DNA of 64,000 nt from Paenibacillus jilunlii (GTDB lineage Bacteria; Bacillota; Bacilli; Paenibacillales; Paenibacillaceae): contig NZ_FNGM01000022.1 in NCBI RefSeq assembly GCF_900102965.1, positions 1 to 64,000 on the forward strand. The letters run 5' to 3'. The stretch's first letter is position 1. Each line of letters opens with the position of its first letter. This document shows positions 49,266 through 57,948 of this stretch, piece by piece. The notes beneath the pieces are model-generated. The model was not told the origin of the DNA, made no database searches, and saw only the letters and a list, made by a program, of their open reading frames with translations. A program made the position numbers and the translations under genes.

Positions 49266-50447
49266 ATGATCAAATTAACTGCTTTATTTTTCCTCATCAT
49301 GTTTGTTATCGGTACGGATACGTTTTTGATTTCTCCGCTTATCCCTACTCTTCAGAGCTTGTTTCATATCCCGACCGAATTTTCCGGTTGGATGGTGGGG
49401 TCTTATGCTTTAGGTTATGCCATTTTTGCACTGATTGCTGGACCGCTTTCCGATGGATGGGATCGCAAAAAAGTAATGCTTTCCGGCATGGTATGCTTCT
49501 CGGTTTCAACCATGTTATGCGGCTTTGCCACAGGTTTTTGGTCGATGTTCTTCTTCCGTTTTTTAGCCGGAGTCAGCGCAGCATTTACGGCGCCTCAAGT
49601 CTGGGCCTCGATCCCTGCTCTGTTTCCAACGTCAAAAATCGCCAAAGTATCAGGAATCGTCATGGCAGGCTTGGCTGCTTCTCAAGCGTTCGGCATCCCT
49701 ATTGGAAGTCTGCTTGCCTCAACCCATTGGTATTATCCTTTTTTTACAATCGGTGCATGTGCATTATTGGTAGCGGTATTCATCTTCTATGCTTTGCCCG
49801 AAATGAAACCGAATCAAGGCCAAAAAACCAAGACTCCGATTTTCAGTAGATACATCCCACTATTGAACAGCCGAATGGCGAGAAAGGCTTTCCTCGCTCA
49901 TTTCTTATTTCAATGTGGATTCTTTGCTGCCTTTTCTTTCATTGGAAAATGGGTGACGGATCGCTTTCACCTTTCAATTGATCAAGCGGGGTACGTTATG
50001 TTTTTTCTTGGTCTCGGGAATATAGTCGGGAGCTTCGGCGGTGCCTATGTGATCAAAACGTTAAACCGTTTCAATACGCTGGTTATGGGCTTTCTTGTCT
50101 CTATCGCATGTTTTATTATTTTGCCTCATTTGCCATCGGTTGCGGCTTTCGAAAGTGTTTACTTTTTCATATTCGTTAACATGGGGATCGCTTTTCCCCT
50201 AATATTGGGAATGCTGAATTCATTAAATCCGACCATCCGCGGCACGATCTCCAGCTTAGCCAATTCAATCATGTACGCTGCGACAACGCTCGGTTCTTGG
50301 ATCGCAGGCCTGATTTACGCGACTTTTAACGGTTTTTCCGCCGTAGGCATATTTGCGGCTATATGCTTTGCCGGTTCGTTGTTTTCTTTCATATTCAGCG
50401 GTATTTTGACCAGTCATGCGAAAACAAAGAAGGAGTTTGCATCATAA
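49266..50447 (+). CDS. MFS transporter, DHA1-like
   Basis: 393 residues with 12 hydrophobic segments. FVIGTDTFLISPLIPTLQSLFHIP, YALGYAIFALIAGPLSDGWDRKKVMLSGM (motif A), and a motif C-like GLAASQAFGIPIGSLLASTHWYYPF. ATG at 49266 with AAAGGG upstream; a GTG at 49257 is in frame. Base composition is clearly more AT-rich than the neighbouring operons, as is ArsR, suggesting transfer from a lower-GC Bacillota donor. The end runs to within 20 bases of the transposase start. Confidence 0.88.
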   Translation: MIKLTALFFLIMFVIGTDTFLISPLIPTLQSLFHIPTEFSGWMVGSYALGYAIFALIAGPLSDGWDRKKVMLSGMVCFSVSTMLCGFATGFWSMFFFRFLAGVSAAFTAPQVWASIPALFPTSKIAKVSGIVMAGLAASQAFGIPIGSLLASTHWYYPFFTIGACALLVAVFIFYALPEMKPNQGQKTKTPIFSRYIPLLNSRMARKAFLAHFLFQCGFFAAFSFIGKWVTDRFHLSIDQAGYVMFFLGLGNIVGSFGGAYVIKTLNRFNTLVMGFLVSIACFIILPHLPSVAAFESVYFFIFVNMGIAFPLILGMLNSLNPTIRGTISSLANSIMYAATTLGSWIAGLIYATFNGFSAVGIFAAICFAGSLFSFIFSGILTSHAKTKKEFAS

Positions 50448-50466
50448 ATGCATAGAAGAAATTCAT

Positions 50467-51662
50467 ATGGATATTCTAAATCTTTCAAAATTCAACATCC
50501 TAAGTATTAGTGAGAATGAATTTGATTTTCTAATACAAGTGGTGACGAACTCTCCACCTTTGGCTTGCCCTCATTGTGGATGTATAGCCAACCTCTACAA
50601 ACACGATAGCAGGGAACAGATCTGCATGGACTTGCCTATTCACGGTAAGCGTGTAGGCCTTCTTATAAAGCGTCAGAGGTATCGCTGTAGAGACTGCAAT
50701 CGAACCTTTTGGGAACACTTAGACCACACCATAGACGAAAAGCGAAACTGCACCAAACGATTATTGTCTTATATAGAGAAGCACATTATTAAGCCAAGAT
50801 GCGTTTTAACCAACATTGAGGAACGTACTTTATTAGATGTTTTGCCCAATCGTAACAAGGCAACCGTTGTAGGCTACCTCTCAAGCCTTCCAAATAGAGG
50901 ACAAATACGATACGTCACAATGGATATGTGGCAACCGTATAAGGACGCCGTGAGGGCTATATTGCCAAAAGCTCTTATCATCGTCGATAAGTTTCACGTT
51001 GTCTGTATGGCAAACCAAGCGTTAGAAACCATTCGTAAGCAGCTCCGAGAAGGATTATCGCAAAAGAACGCCGCGGGCTGATGCACGACCGTTTTATCCT
51101 CCTAAAACGCCATATAGAGCTTACAGAGATGGATAAAATTACGCTTGACCTTTGGACAAAGAATCATCCTTCTCTCGGCACTGCTTATGACTTAAAGGAA
51201 TCATATTTCGATATTTGGGAATGTGATAGCAGACAGACGGCATTCCTTAAATACATCGAATGGAAAGCTAAAATACCAACTGAACTGCAATCCTCTTTTG
51301 AACCACTTACAAAGGCTATGAAGAACTGGGAAGAGGAAATATTCGCCTACTTCGACCATCGCATTACAAACGCTTATACGGAGTCTCTAAACAGCCTTAT
51401 TAGAGTCATTAATCGTTTAGGTAGGGGATACTCTTTTGAAGCCCTACGAGCTAAAATACTCTTTGCAGAGGGACTTAAAAAGCAACGTAAGCCTAAGTAC
51501 CAGAGGCGGCTTGATAGCTACGATCTACGGAAGGAAAACTTCCCGATGTTTAATACGACACCTATTGGAGTTGTTCGTGAGTCAGAAGAATTAATCTTGC
51601 TGGGAATCGATTTTTCCACCATAAAATCCGAATACCCCATTTTTCTTGATTCAATATGGTGA
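50467..51662 (+). mobile_element. ISL3 family transposase, frameshifted and internally deleted
   Basis: Two frames (50467-51081 and 51081-51662) together give about 398 residues of an ISL3 transposase. The N-terminal zinc finger (CPHCGC and CRDC) is followed by VLTNIEERTLLDVLPNRNK, VTMDMWQPYKDAV (second catalytic Asp), VDKFHVVCMANQAL, and DHRITNAYTESLNSLIRVINRLGRGYSFEALRAKILF (catalytic Glu region). The frames join at CGCAAAAGAACGCC near 51062; one more A would restore LSQKERRGLMHDRF. Between SYIEKH and PRCVLTNIEE the usual helix-turn-helix and first catalytic Asp (GIDE) appear missing. No clear terminal inverted repeats were seen. Probably inactive. Confidence 0.85.
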
Positions 51663-51873
51663 ATATCGGACAACCCATGTAACTGAAGACAATACGATCA
51701 ATCATCAGTTTAAAGGTGAACCTATCAGCAGCTACACAGATGAGAAGGGAAATGTCCTTACGTTTCCTAAGTATATTGCCTTTAAACTGAGGGCTAGCGA
51801 ATTAAGCTTAATACACCGTGGCGGTGAGGTCGTTGAAATGGATTCATCCTCAGGTTCCAACTGGTTAAGTTAG
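51663..51873 (+). pseudogene. Remnant coding fragment after the transposase
   Basis: An open frame ends at 51873 (EYRTTHVTEDNTINHQFKGEPISSYTDEKGNVLTFPKYIAFKLRASELSLIHRGG...). It has no start codon or ribosome binding site of its own outside the transposase end, and looks like the C-terminal part of a gene cut by the element. It is followed by a terminator. No family recognised. Confidence 0.35.
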
Positions 51874-51879
51874 AGTTTG

Positions 51880-51913
51880 AGCCTTGTCGGACTCCTGTTG
51901 GGCGAGGCTTTTT
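51880..51913 (+). terminator. Intrinsic terminator
   Basis: AGCCTTGTC and GGCGAGGCT form a stem with mismatches, followed by TTTTT. From here to 52065 nothing definite is visible. Confidence 0.65.
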
Positions 51914-52065
51914 CAGCGACGAAAAAAAATCGTACTTCCAACTACGGAGTCGTTTGCTGTACAGGGGTTTCGTTATGTGAAAACGGTGTAACTCTTTCGC
52001 ATTGAACTGGCATTCGCAGGCAATGCCCGAACATGTTTAAGGTATTTAATCATAATCGGCTAAGA

Positions 52066-52109
52066 GAACTGAAGCGGCTACACTGTCCAGTGAAAGGACG
52101 GCGTAGCCG
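52066..52109 (+). repeat. Fragment of the dispersed element tail, hairpin
   Basis: CGGCTAC (52075-52081) pairs with GTAGCCG (52103-52109), and GTCC with GGAC inside. The same CTGCACTGTCC / GGCGCAGCCG hairpin ends copy C (31113-31150). Confidence 0.55.
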
Positions 52110-52143
52110 TTTGCTCCAGAAAAAATTGCATCCTTTATTGATT

Positions 52144-52200
52144 TTGACACATAATGATCAATTGTATAGTTAATTCTGTGACTTATGTTACCGTTATATA
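52144..52200 (+). promoter_or_regulatory. Possible promoter region of the exopolysaccharide operon
   Basis: TTGACA (52144-52149) is followed after 15 bp by TATAGT (52165-52170). A second AT-rich TATAAT-like box is at about 52195. GTGACTTATGTTAC between them is a weak dyad. Confidence 0.35.
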
Positions 52201-52238
52201 ATATAGATGACAGATAGTCCTCCTTAGGATGTGATGGA

Positions 52239-53393
52239 TTGACAAGTAAACGCAGTGCAGCAACCCTACTTGTACTTTCTCTGCTGCTGGCTTCCTGCAG
52301 CGGCGGCAAAGAAGCAGCTACCGGCCCCACCGCTACAGCGGGTGAGACGGTAACTGCATCGCCATCTCCATCGGCCATTACCAGCCGAAGTACAGATAAC
52401 CGGATAGAGCGGCAGGAGCTGAGCACATTTATTGCGAAACAGCTTACCGGTCCTTACGGTGTGTACACTAATCTGCTGGAGACAGACGAATCCGGGGAAG
52501 CGGCCAGCGGTCATGAGGTGCTGAGCGAGTCTGCCTCGCTCCTGATGAGCGCAGCTGTGCTTGCCGGCGATAAGGAGCAGTTTGCCGGCCAGTGGGCGTT
52601 GGCGCAGCAAACCTTTGACATGGAAGGCGGCTTCAGCTACCGCTACAGCCCCAAGCAGCAGAAGCAGTATCCTGTGAATGCTGCGGTGGATGACTTGCGG
52701 CTGATTGGCGCCCTGTATGAGGCGGGAGAGGTTTTTGATGAGCCGGCTTATACGGAGCAGGCAGATAAATACGCCGAGCGGTTCTATGATAATAATGTAA
52801 AAGAAGGATACATGCACGATTTTTATGACAAAAATTACAAAACTACGAACAACTTCGTAACTTTGTGTTATATTGATTTGGGCACATTGCGAAAACTATC
52901 GATATCCAGCGAATTACGCGGTATATTAATGCATAACATGGATGGAATTCTGGAGGGGGGCTACCTCTCGGATTCGTTCCCTTTCTATGAGACAAGATTC
53001 GATTATCATACAGGAGCTTACAGCTCTGAAAATATCAATACGGTGGAATCACTGCTGAGCATTTTACATTTGGCAGAGACGGGCCAGCAGAAGCCTGCGA
53101 GTATCCGCTATATCAAGGAACAGGTCGCGGCCGGAACCCTGTATGGGCAATACTCCCGTGAAGGGAAGCCGCTGAATGATATCCGTTCCACAGCGATCTA
53201 CGCCCTGGCGGCCATGATCGGCGCTGAGGCCGGAGACGAGTCACTCTATCAAGCAGCTATTGCGAGAATGAACGAATTCCAGATCAGGGATGCGGACAGT
53301 CCGCTATTCGGGGGATTCGGCAATACGGATACCGGACAGGCGTATTCTTTTGACAATCTTATGGCTTTATTGGCCTACTCTTATTCACACTAA
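52239..53393 (+). CDS. YdaJ-like GH8-fold lipoprotein
   Basis: 384 residues. The lipoprotein signal has lipobox LLASC (cleavage before Cys20). After a Thr/Ser/Ala linker, an alpha/alpha-barrel of glycoside hydrolase family 8 type follows: GPYGVYTNLLE, VLSESASLLMSAAVLAGDKEQFAGQWALAQQTF, YPVNAAVDDLRLIGALYEAG, and SFDNLMALLAYSY. The order of genes matches the B. subtilis ydaJ operon, where YdaJ is thought to process the exopolysaccharide outside the cell. The start is TTG at 52239 after AGGATG. First gene of the operon. Confidence 0.82.
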   Translation: MTSKRSAATLLVLSLLLASCSGGKEAATGPTATAGETVTASPSPSAITSRSTDNRIERQELSTFIAKQLTGPYGVYTNLLETDESGEAASGHEVLSESASLLMSAAVLAGDKEQFAGQWALAQQTFDMEGGFSYRYSPKQQKQYPVNAAVDDLRLIGALYEAGEVFDEPAYTEQADKYAERFYDNNVKEGYMHDFYDKNYKTTNNFVTLCYIDLGTLRKLSISSELRGILMHNMDGILEGGYLSDSFPFYETRFDYHTGAYSSENINTVESLLSILHLAETGQQKPASIRYIKEQVAAGTLYGQYSREGKPLNDIRSTAIYALAAMIGAEAGDESLYQAAIARMNEFQIRDADSPLFGGFGNTDTGQAYSFDNLMALLAYSYSH

Positions 53394-53418
53394 ACCACAG
53401 TAACGAAGGTGAGTCCGC

Positions 53419-54957
53419 ATGATTGAAGACAACATGGTAAAAACAACGCTGCGGCAGCATTTGATGCCCGCCGGACTGCGGGTTACGCCCGCTTTTGCAG
53501 CAGCCTTCGGTGTACTGTTGGTTACGGTGATTGCTTTGTTTACAGCTCCCTACATAGGAATGGCCGACAACGGCGACTTTTTCCGCAATATATACAGCAA
53601 TGGCCTTTACTTCAGCCTGCCTGACTATGACAGCAAGTATTTTGGCTATTTCGTGAAGCATTTTGGAATCTATCAGTACTATAACGAGAATGGCGCGACC
53701 CTGGATTCCTCACAGTCCTTGTTCATCAAGCTGTCTATGGGCCTGAATAAGCTGTTCTTCAGCAGCACCGTGTTCGACATCCGTTTTCAGGCAGCCATTT
53801 ACACGGTTCTTTATGTTGCCGCCATCTATCTTTTAATTGAGGCGGTCACCTGCAAAATGTCGCGCAAGCAAGGCATGATTATTGCCGTTATTGCCGTTTT
53901 GGTGTTCGGAGATACGGGTTATACCGCCTATTTCAACTCTTTTTACAGTGAAAGTGTCGTCATGATCATGATGATCTTCGTTTTTGCCTCCTGGCTGCTG
54001 CTCTACCGCAAAAGATACAACGACTATGCCCTTCTCGGCCTGTTCGTCCTCAGCAGCATCATTCTGACGACCTCGAAGCAGCAGAACGCCCCGGTGGGGA
54101 TGATTATTGCTGTGCTCGGAATATCGCTCGTCTGGATCCGGCGGGACCGTCTGTTCCGCAGCCTGACGCTTGTCTCCATGGCGCTGCTGATGCTGTCCGG
54201 GATAGCTACCTACCTGAATATCTCCAAAGAATTCGTGAATATCAACCAATATCATGCCATGACCCGGGGTGTGCTGAAAGAATCCTCCAATCCGGAAACA
54301 ACGCTAAAATCATTCGGAATCAATGAGCAGTACGCCATTCTGAAGGACAGTATTTATTACGAGCAGTACGGGACGGTGGATGTGAATTCGCCGATTCTGG
54401 AAAAGGATTTCTACAGCCGCTACGGCTTTGGCTCTATTCTCAAACACTATGCGGCGAATCCCGATCAGCTTGGTTCCATCCTGAATGTGGCGGCCCGCAG
54501 CGCTTTTTCAATCAAGCCTGCGGCGATGGGGAATTATGAAGAGTCGGAGGGCAAGGCTTTCCGGGCCCAGAGCCATTTTTTTACCGCCTACAGTCTGCTT
54601 AAGCAAAAGCTCGCGCCCAAAACCTTTGGTTTCATCCTGCTCTGGATGGCGCTGGTTATTGGCCTCTACATGCCTTCCTGCGTGAAGGCTGTCAGAACCC
54701 GGAATATGCGGGCCTTACAGCGGATGGTGCTGATTCTGGCCAGCATGGGGGTCGGCCTGTCGGGAATTTTCGTCTCGATTATCGGAGCGGGAGACGCTGA
54801 CATTTCGAAGCATGAATTCCTGTTCACCTTGTGCTTCGATTTGGTCACCTTCATGCTGGCGGCTGACGTAATCGGCCGCAAGGTGTCCGCCGGCCGCAAG
54901 CCTGCTGCCAGCAAGGCAGGACAATATCCTGAGGTGCAGAAGGGTGTGAGCGCTTGA
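53419..54957 (+). CDS. Polytopic membrane glycan transferase, WsfD-like
   Basis: 512 residues with about 11 TM helices. The first extracellular loop after TM1 has YIGMADNGDFFRNIYSNGLYF; this is the acidic-loop layout of GT-C/WsfD-like hexosyltransferases that use lipid-linked sugars. FNSFYSESVVMIMMIFVFASWLLL and YNDYALLGLFVLSS follow. GAAGGTGAG precedes the ATG at 53419. It is an extra member compared with the five-gene ydaJKLMN set, placed between the YdaJ- and YdaL-like genes. It may add a side-chain sugar; this is inferred. Its stop overlaps the next start. Confidence 0.72.
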   Translation: MIEDNMVKTTLRQHLMPAGLRVTPAFAAAFGVLLVTVIALFTAPYIGMADNGDFFRNIYSNGLYFSLPDYDSKYFGYFVKHFGIYQYYNENGATLDSSQSLFIKLSMGLNKLFFSSTVFDIRFQAAIYTVLYVAAIYLLIEAVTCKMSRKQGMIIAVIAVLVFGDTGYTAYFNSFYSESVVMIMMIFVFASWLLLYRKRYNDYALLGLFVLSSIILTTSKQQNAPVGMIIAVLGISLVWIRRDRLFRSLTLVSMALLMLSGIATYLNISKEFVNINQYHAMTRGVLKESSNPETTLKSFGINEQYAILKDSIYYEQYGTVDVNSPILEKDFYSRYGFGSILKHYAANPDQLGSILNVAARSAFSIKPAAMGNYEESEGKAFRAQSHFFTAYSLLKQKLAPKTFGFILLWMALVIGLYMPSCVKAVRTRNMRALQRMVLILASMGVGLSGIFVSIIGAGDADISKHEFLFTLCFDLVTFMLAADVIGRKVSAGRKPAASKAGQYPEVQKGVSA

Positions 54958-56519
54958 ACCAACGGAGGATTGCCAGTCTGCTGCTGCCGCTGATCATTAC
55001 TGTTCTTGTATTGCTGTCTGCCGCTCCGCCGGTACAGGCCCAGGCCGCGCAGGACGCCTCCGCTCCGCAGAGGATGCTGCTTCTGTACGACAGCCTGGGC
55101 AAAGGCACTGTCCGGGAAGGCAATGTAAGTGAGCTGCAGCGGCTGCTGTCAGCCATGGGCAGCGAGGTGACGCTTCTCAGCCTGGATCATTACGGGGCGG
55201 GGACCATGGATTCGTTTGCCCGGGTCATCACCGTAATGAATGCTGCGGATCTTGCTCCTGCCAACCGGAGTTATCTTGAGGATACGGAGCACTATACGGG
55301 GCAGGCACTGCATGTAGGTTATCATCCTCCCGCCAGGCTGTTGAAGGACATGCAGCTGACTACGGGAACTGCTGATGAAGACCTTGCCGATCTCGCGGTT
55401 GGTGAATTCACTGCTTCTGATCTTCAGGTAAGGGATATGCCTTATATTGCGGCTGTGAAGGCGGAACGCACCTATGGCAGCTTTATCCTGAAGAGCAGCG
55501 GCCGGAAGCTGCCCTTCGCGGCGTCGGCCGGAAGTTATACGTATGTCCCTTATCTGGAGCGGGACAATGCCAGTGTAGTGGGCATGGCCTATGTGCTTAG
55601 GGAATGGCTGGGGAACAAGACTGCGCCGCAGACCTTTCTTGTCCTGAGAGAGATCTATCCGTTCTCCGATCTTGACCTGCTGGAAGAAACCGCAGACCGT
55701 CTGTACAAGGCGGGCATTCCGTTTATCGCAAGCGTCCGCCCGGTGTTCAGCAATACCGGTTTTCCGGCGATGCAGCGCTACCTGGACGCCCTGAAGGTGG
55801 TTCAGTCGCGGAATGGCAGCATCCTGGTGAATGCACCGGAGGTGATGCCGTCCATTAACAGCAGTGATCATACGCTCGGGCAGAAGATGGGCGGATTTGT
55901 GAATCTGCTGGTGAAAAACGGCATTGCGCCGCTTGGCATCGGTGCGAACCTATACTGGGCGTATGACAGGGAGTATGCGGAGGCGGGAATGGGCTTTTTC
56001 GACTCTGCTGTGCTGTTCCCGGACAAGACTGTCCTGCACATGGATCCTTCAAATGTCTCCAAGGCTTTCGCTTCCTCTCTCTACAGTCTGACACCGGAGT
56101 TTCTGCAGGAACTGGAGCACGCTTCCCATGCCATGCCGCAGCTGCCGCTGAATGCAGCAGTAACCGCAGAGCTTCCGGAAGATGAGGCCGGCCTGGATGC
56201 ACTGCTGCAGATGCTGGAGCGGCGGTGGATCTCTTTTGCCGATTACAAGCAGGGGCCGCACAAGACCGTTACGGATGAGAATACGGTAGTCTCGGGGGAT
56301 GGAGTGGTCCTGGTGAACGGTGCTCCCCTGAATGTCGGTTATGCCCCGGAGGCTGTGAGCAGTGACTACCAATACAAAAAAGAGCAGGTACGCAGCTTCA
56401 CGAAGCTGTTCAGTGTGCAGAGCAAATTTTTTATCATCGTGATTATTGTGACCCTGCTGTTGTTCGGAGGCCTGCTCTCTATCGGGTACAGGCTGTACCG
56501 GAAGAAATATTTCAAATAA
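54954..56519 (+). CDS. YdaL-like DUF2334 polysaccharide deacetylase-fold protein
   Basis: 521 residues. A signal peptide (IASLLLPLIITVLVLLSAAPPVQAQA), a long extracellular domain and one C-terminal TM (FFIIVIIVTLLLFGGLLSIGY) with a short basic tail. The DUF2334 region, about 205-400, contains TFLVLREIYPFSDLDLLEETADRLYKAGIPFIASVRPVF, a divergent deacetylase fold that lacks the usual TFDDGP. In Listeria the equivalent PssB is in the c-di-GMP-controlled polysaccharide operon. The start is TTG at 54954, overlapping the previous stop. Likely modifies or trims the nascent glycan. Confidence 0.85.
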   Translation: MNQRRIASLLLPLIITVLVLLSAAPPVQAQAAQDASAPQRMLLLYDSLGKGTVREGNVSELQRLLSAMGSEVTLLSLDHYGAGTMDSFARVITVMNAADLAPANRSYLEDTEHYTGQALHVGYHPPARLLKDMQLTTGTADEDLADLAVGEFTASDLQVRDMPYIAAVKAERTYGSFILKSSGRKLPFAASAGSYTYVPYLERDNASVVGMAYVLREWLGNKTAPQTFLVLREIYPFSDLDLLEETADRLYKAGIPFIASVRPVFSNTGFPAMQRYLDALKVVQSRNGSILVNAPEVMPSINSSDHTLGQKMGGFVNLLVKNGIAPLGIGANLYWAYDREYAEAGMGFFDSAVLFPDKTVLHMDPSNVSKAFASSLYSLTPEFLQELEHASHAMPQLPLNAAVTAELPEDEAGLDALLQMLERRWISFADYKQGPHKTVTDENTVVSGDGVVLVNGAPLNVGYAPEAVSSDYQYKKEQVRSFTKLFSVQSKFFIIVIIVTLLLFGGLLSIGYRLYRKKYFK

Positions 56520-56653
56520 TGAAAAGTAGATCCAAATAATGCGAAATTGAAAAAGGAATATAAAGGTTGGAGAGACGGAAGTCCATACATTCCCTGTAGT
56601 GAAGACCATAACCAAAATATAAGATCTCAAATTCAGTTTATGTAGGAGAAAAC

Positions 56654-57904
56654 ATGACGATCTCAGATGTGCTGATGGTAATTGCGGTGATCTGCATCTG
56701 GTCCCTGCTGCTGGTCAATGTGGCTCTGATTATAGCGGGCTATCTGTATTATATTAAAACCGAAAATGAGGATGTCCCGGAGATTAAGGGCGAGTATCCT
56801 TTTGTCACGATTATGGTGCCTGCGCACAACGAGGGCGTTGTCATCAGCAAAACCGTCGAATCCCTGCTGGCGCTGGATTATCCGCATGACCGGTACGAGA
56901 TTATTGTGATCAATGACAACTCCTCCGACAACAGCGCTGAGCTGCTGAGCCGTATTCAGAGCCGCCAGCCGGAGCGCAATCTAATCATTATCAACACGGA
57001 TGCGGTCACGGGCGGGAAAGGGAAGTCCAATGCCCTGAATATCGGCTTCACCCGCAGCAGAGGAGAATTAATTGCAATCTATGATGCGGACAACACGCCT
57101 GAGCGGACCGCGCTGAGGTATCTGGTCGCCGAGATCAGCAGTGATGCCACGCTTGGTGCGGTGATCGGCAAATTCCGGACCCGCAACCGTGATGCGAGCC
57201 TGCTCACCCGGTTTATTAACATTGAGACGCTGTCGTTTCAATGGATGGCCCAGGCCGGGCGCTGGAAGCTGTTCAAGCTGTGCACGATACCCGGCACCAA
57301 CTTCATTATGCGCAGGTCTATTGTGGAGAGCATCGGCGGCTGGGATGTCAAAGCAATCGCTGAGGATACGGAGATCAGCTTCCGCATTTACATGATGGGC
57401 TACCGGATCAAATTCCAGCCGAAATCCGTTACCTGGGAGCAGGAGCCGCAGACTGTGAAAGTTTGGTTCAAACAGCGAACGCGCTGGGCCAAGGGGAATA
57501 TCTATGTCATTGTCAAAAACATTCCGCTGCTGTTCGACCGCTCGGCGGCCAAAATCCGCTTCGATATCCTGTACTATCTGTCCATCTACTTCCTGCTGCT
57601 GATTTCGCTGGTCACCTCGGACCTGCTGCTTGTGCTGCATGCGATGGGCTATGTACATACGACCATTGCCGGACTCAGCAGCTTCTTGTGGCTGCTTGCA
57701 ATCATTCTATTTGTAGTGGGCATCTTCGTCACACTGACGACAGAGAAGGGCGAGATGAGCCTGTCCAATCTCTGGATCATTCTGCTGATGTATGTATCCT
57801 ATTGCCAGCTGTGGATGGTCGTTGCCGCTTACGGGCTGTACAACTATCTCAAAGACGTCATCTTTAAACGGGAAGCCAAATGGTACAAGACGGAACGCTA
57901 CTAA
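56654..57904 (+). CDS. YdaM-like processive family 2 glycosyltransferase
   Basis: 416 residues. TM1 near 10-32, GT2 domain 45-290, then three TM helices. VTIMVPAHNEGVVISKTVESLLALDYPHDRYEIIVINDNSSDNS is the UDP-sugar site; YDADN is the DxD metal motif; AEDTEISFR supplies the catalytic Asp; QRTRW (in WFKQRTRWAKGN) is the processive-synthase motif. It polymerises a beta-linked sugar and passes it through the membrane, as cellulose and PNAG synthases do. No PilZ domain, so c-di-GMP control must come from another protein, here the GGDEF-like one. GTAGGAG precedes the ATG. Confidence 0.92.
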   Translation: MTISDVLMVIAVICIWSLLLVNVALIIAGYLYYIKTENEDVPEIKGEYPFVTIMVPAHNEGVVISKTVESLLALDYPHDRYEIIVINDNSSDNSAELLSRIQSRQPERNLIIINTDAVTGGKGKSNALNIGFTRSRGELIAIYDADNTPERTALRYLVAEISSDATLGAVIGKFRTRNRDASLLTRFINIETLSFQWMAQAGRWKLFKLCTIPGTNFIMRRSIVESIGGWDVKAIAEDTEISFRIYMMGYRIKFQPKSVTWEQEPQTVKVWFKQRTRWAKGNIYVIVKNIPLLFDRSAAKIRFDILYYLSIYFLLLISLVTSDLLLVLHAMGYVHTTIAGLSSFLWLLAIILFVVGIFVTLTTEKGEMSLSNLWIILLMYVSYCQLWMVVAAYGLYNYLKDVIFKREAKWYKTERY

Positions 57905-57948
57905 GGCACTTTGAGGCCAAGAAATCAGTGAAACAGGAGATACGGACT

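Noticed and set aside
52046..52426. Minus strand open frame over the start of the exopolysaccharide operon
   Set aside because: It covers the promoter, ribosome binding site and signal peptide of the YdaJ-like gene and has no ribosome binding site of its own.
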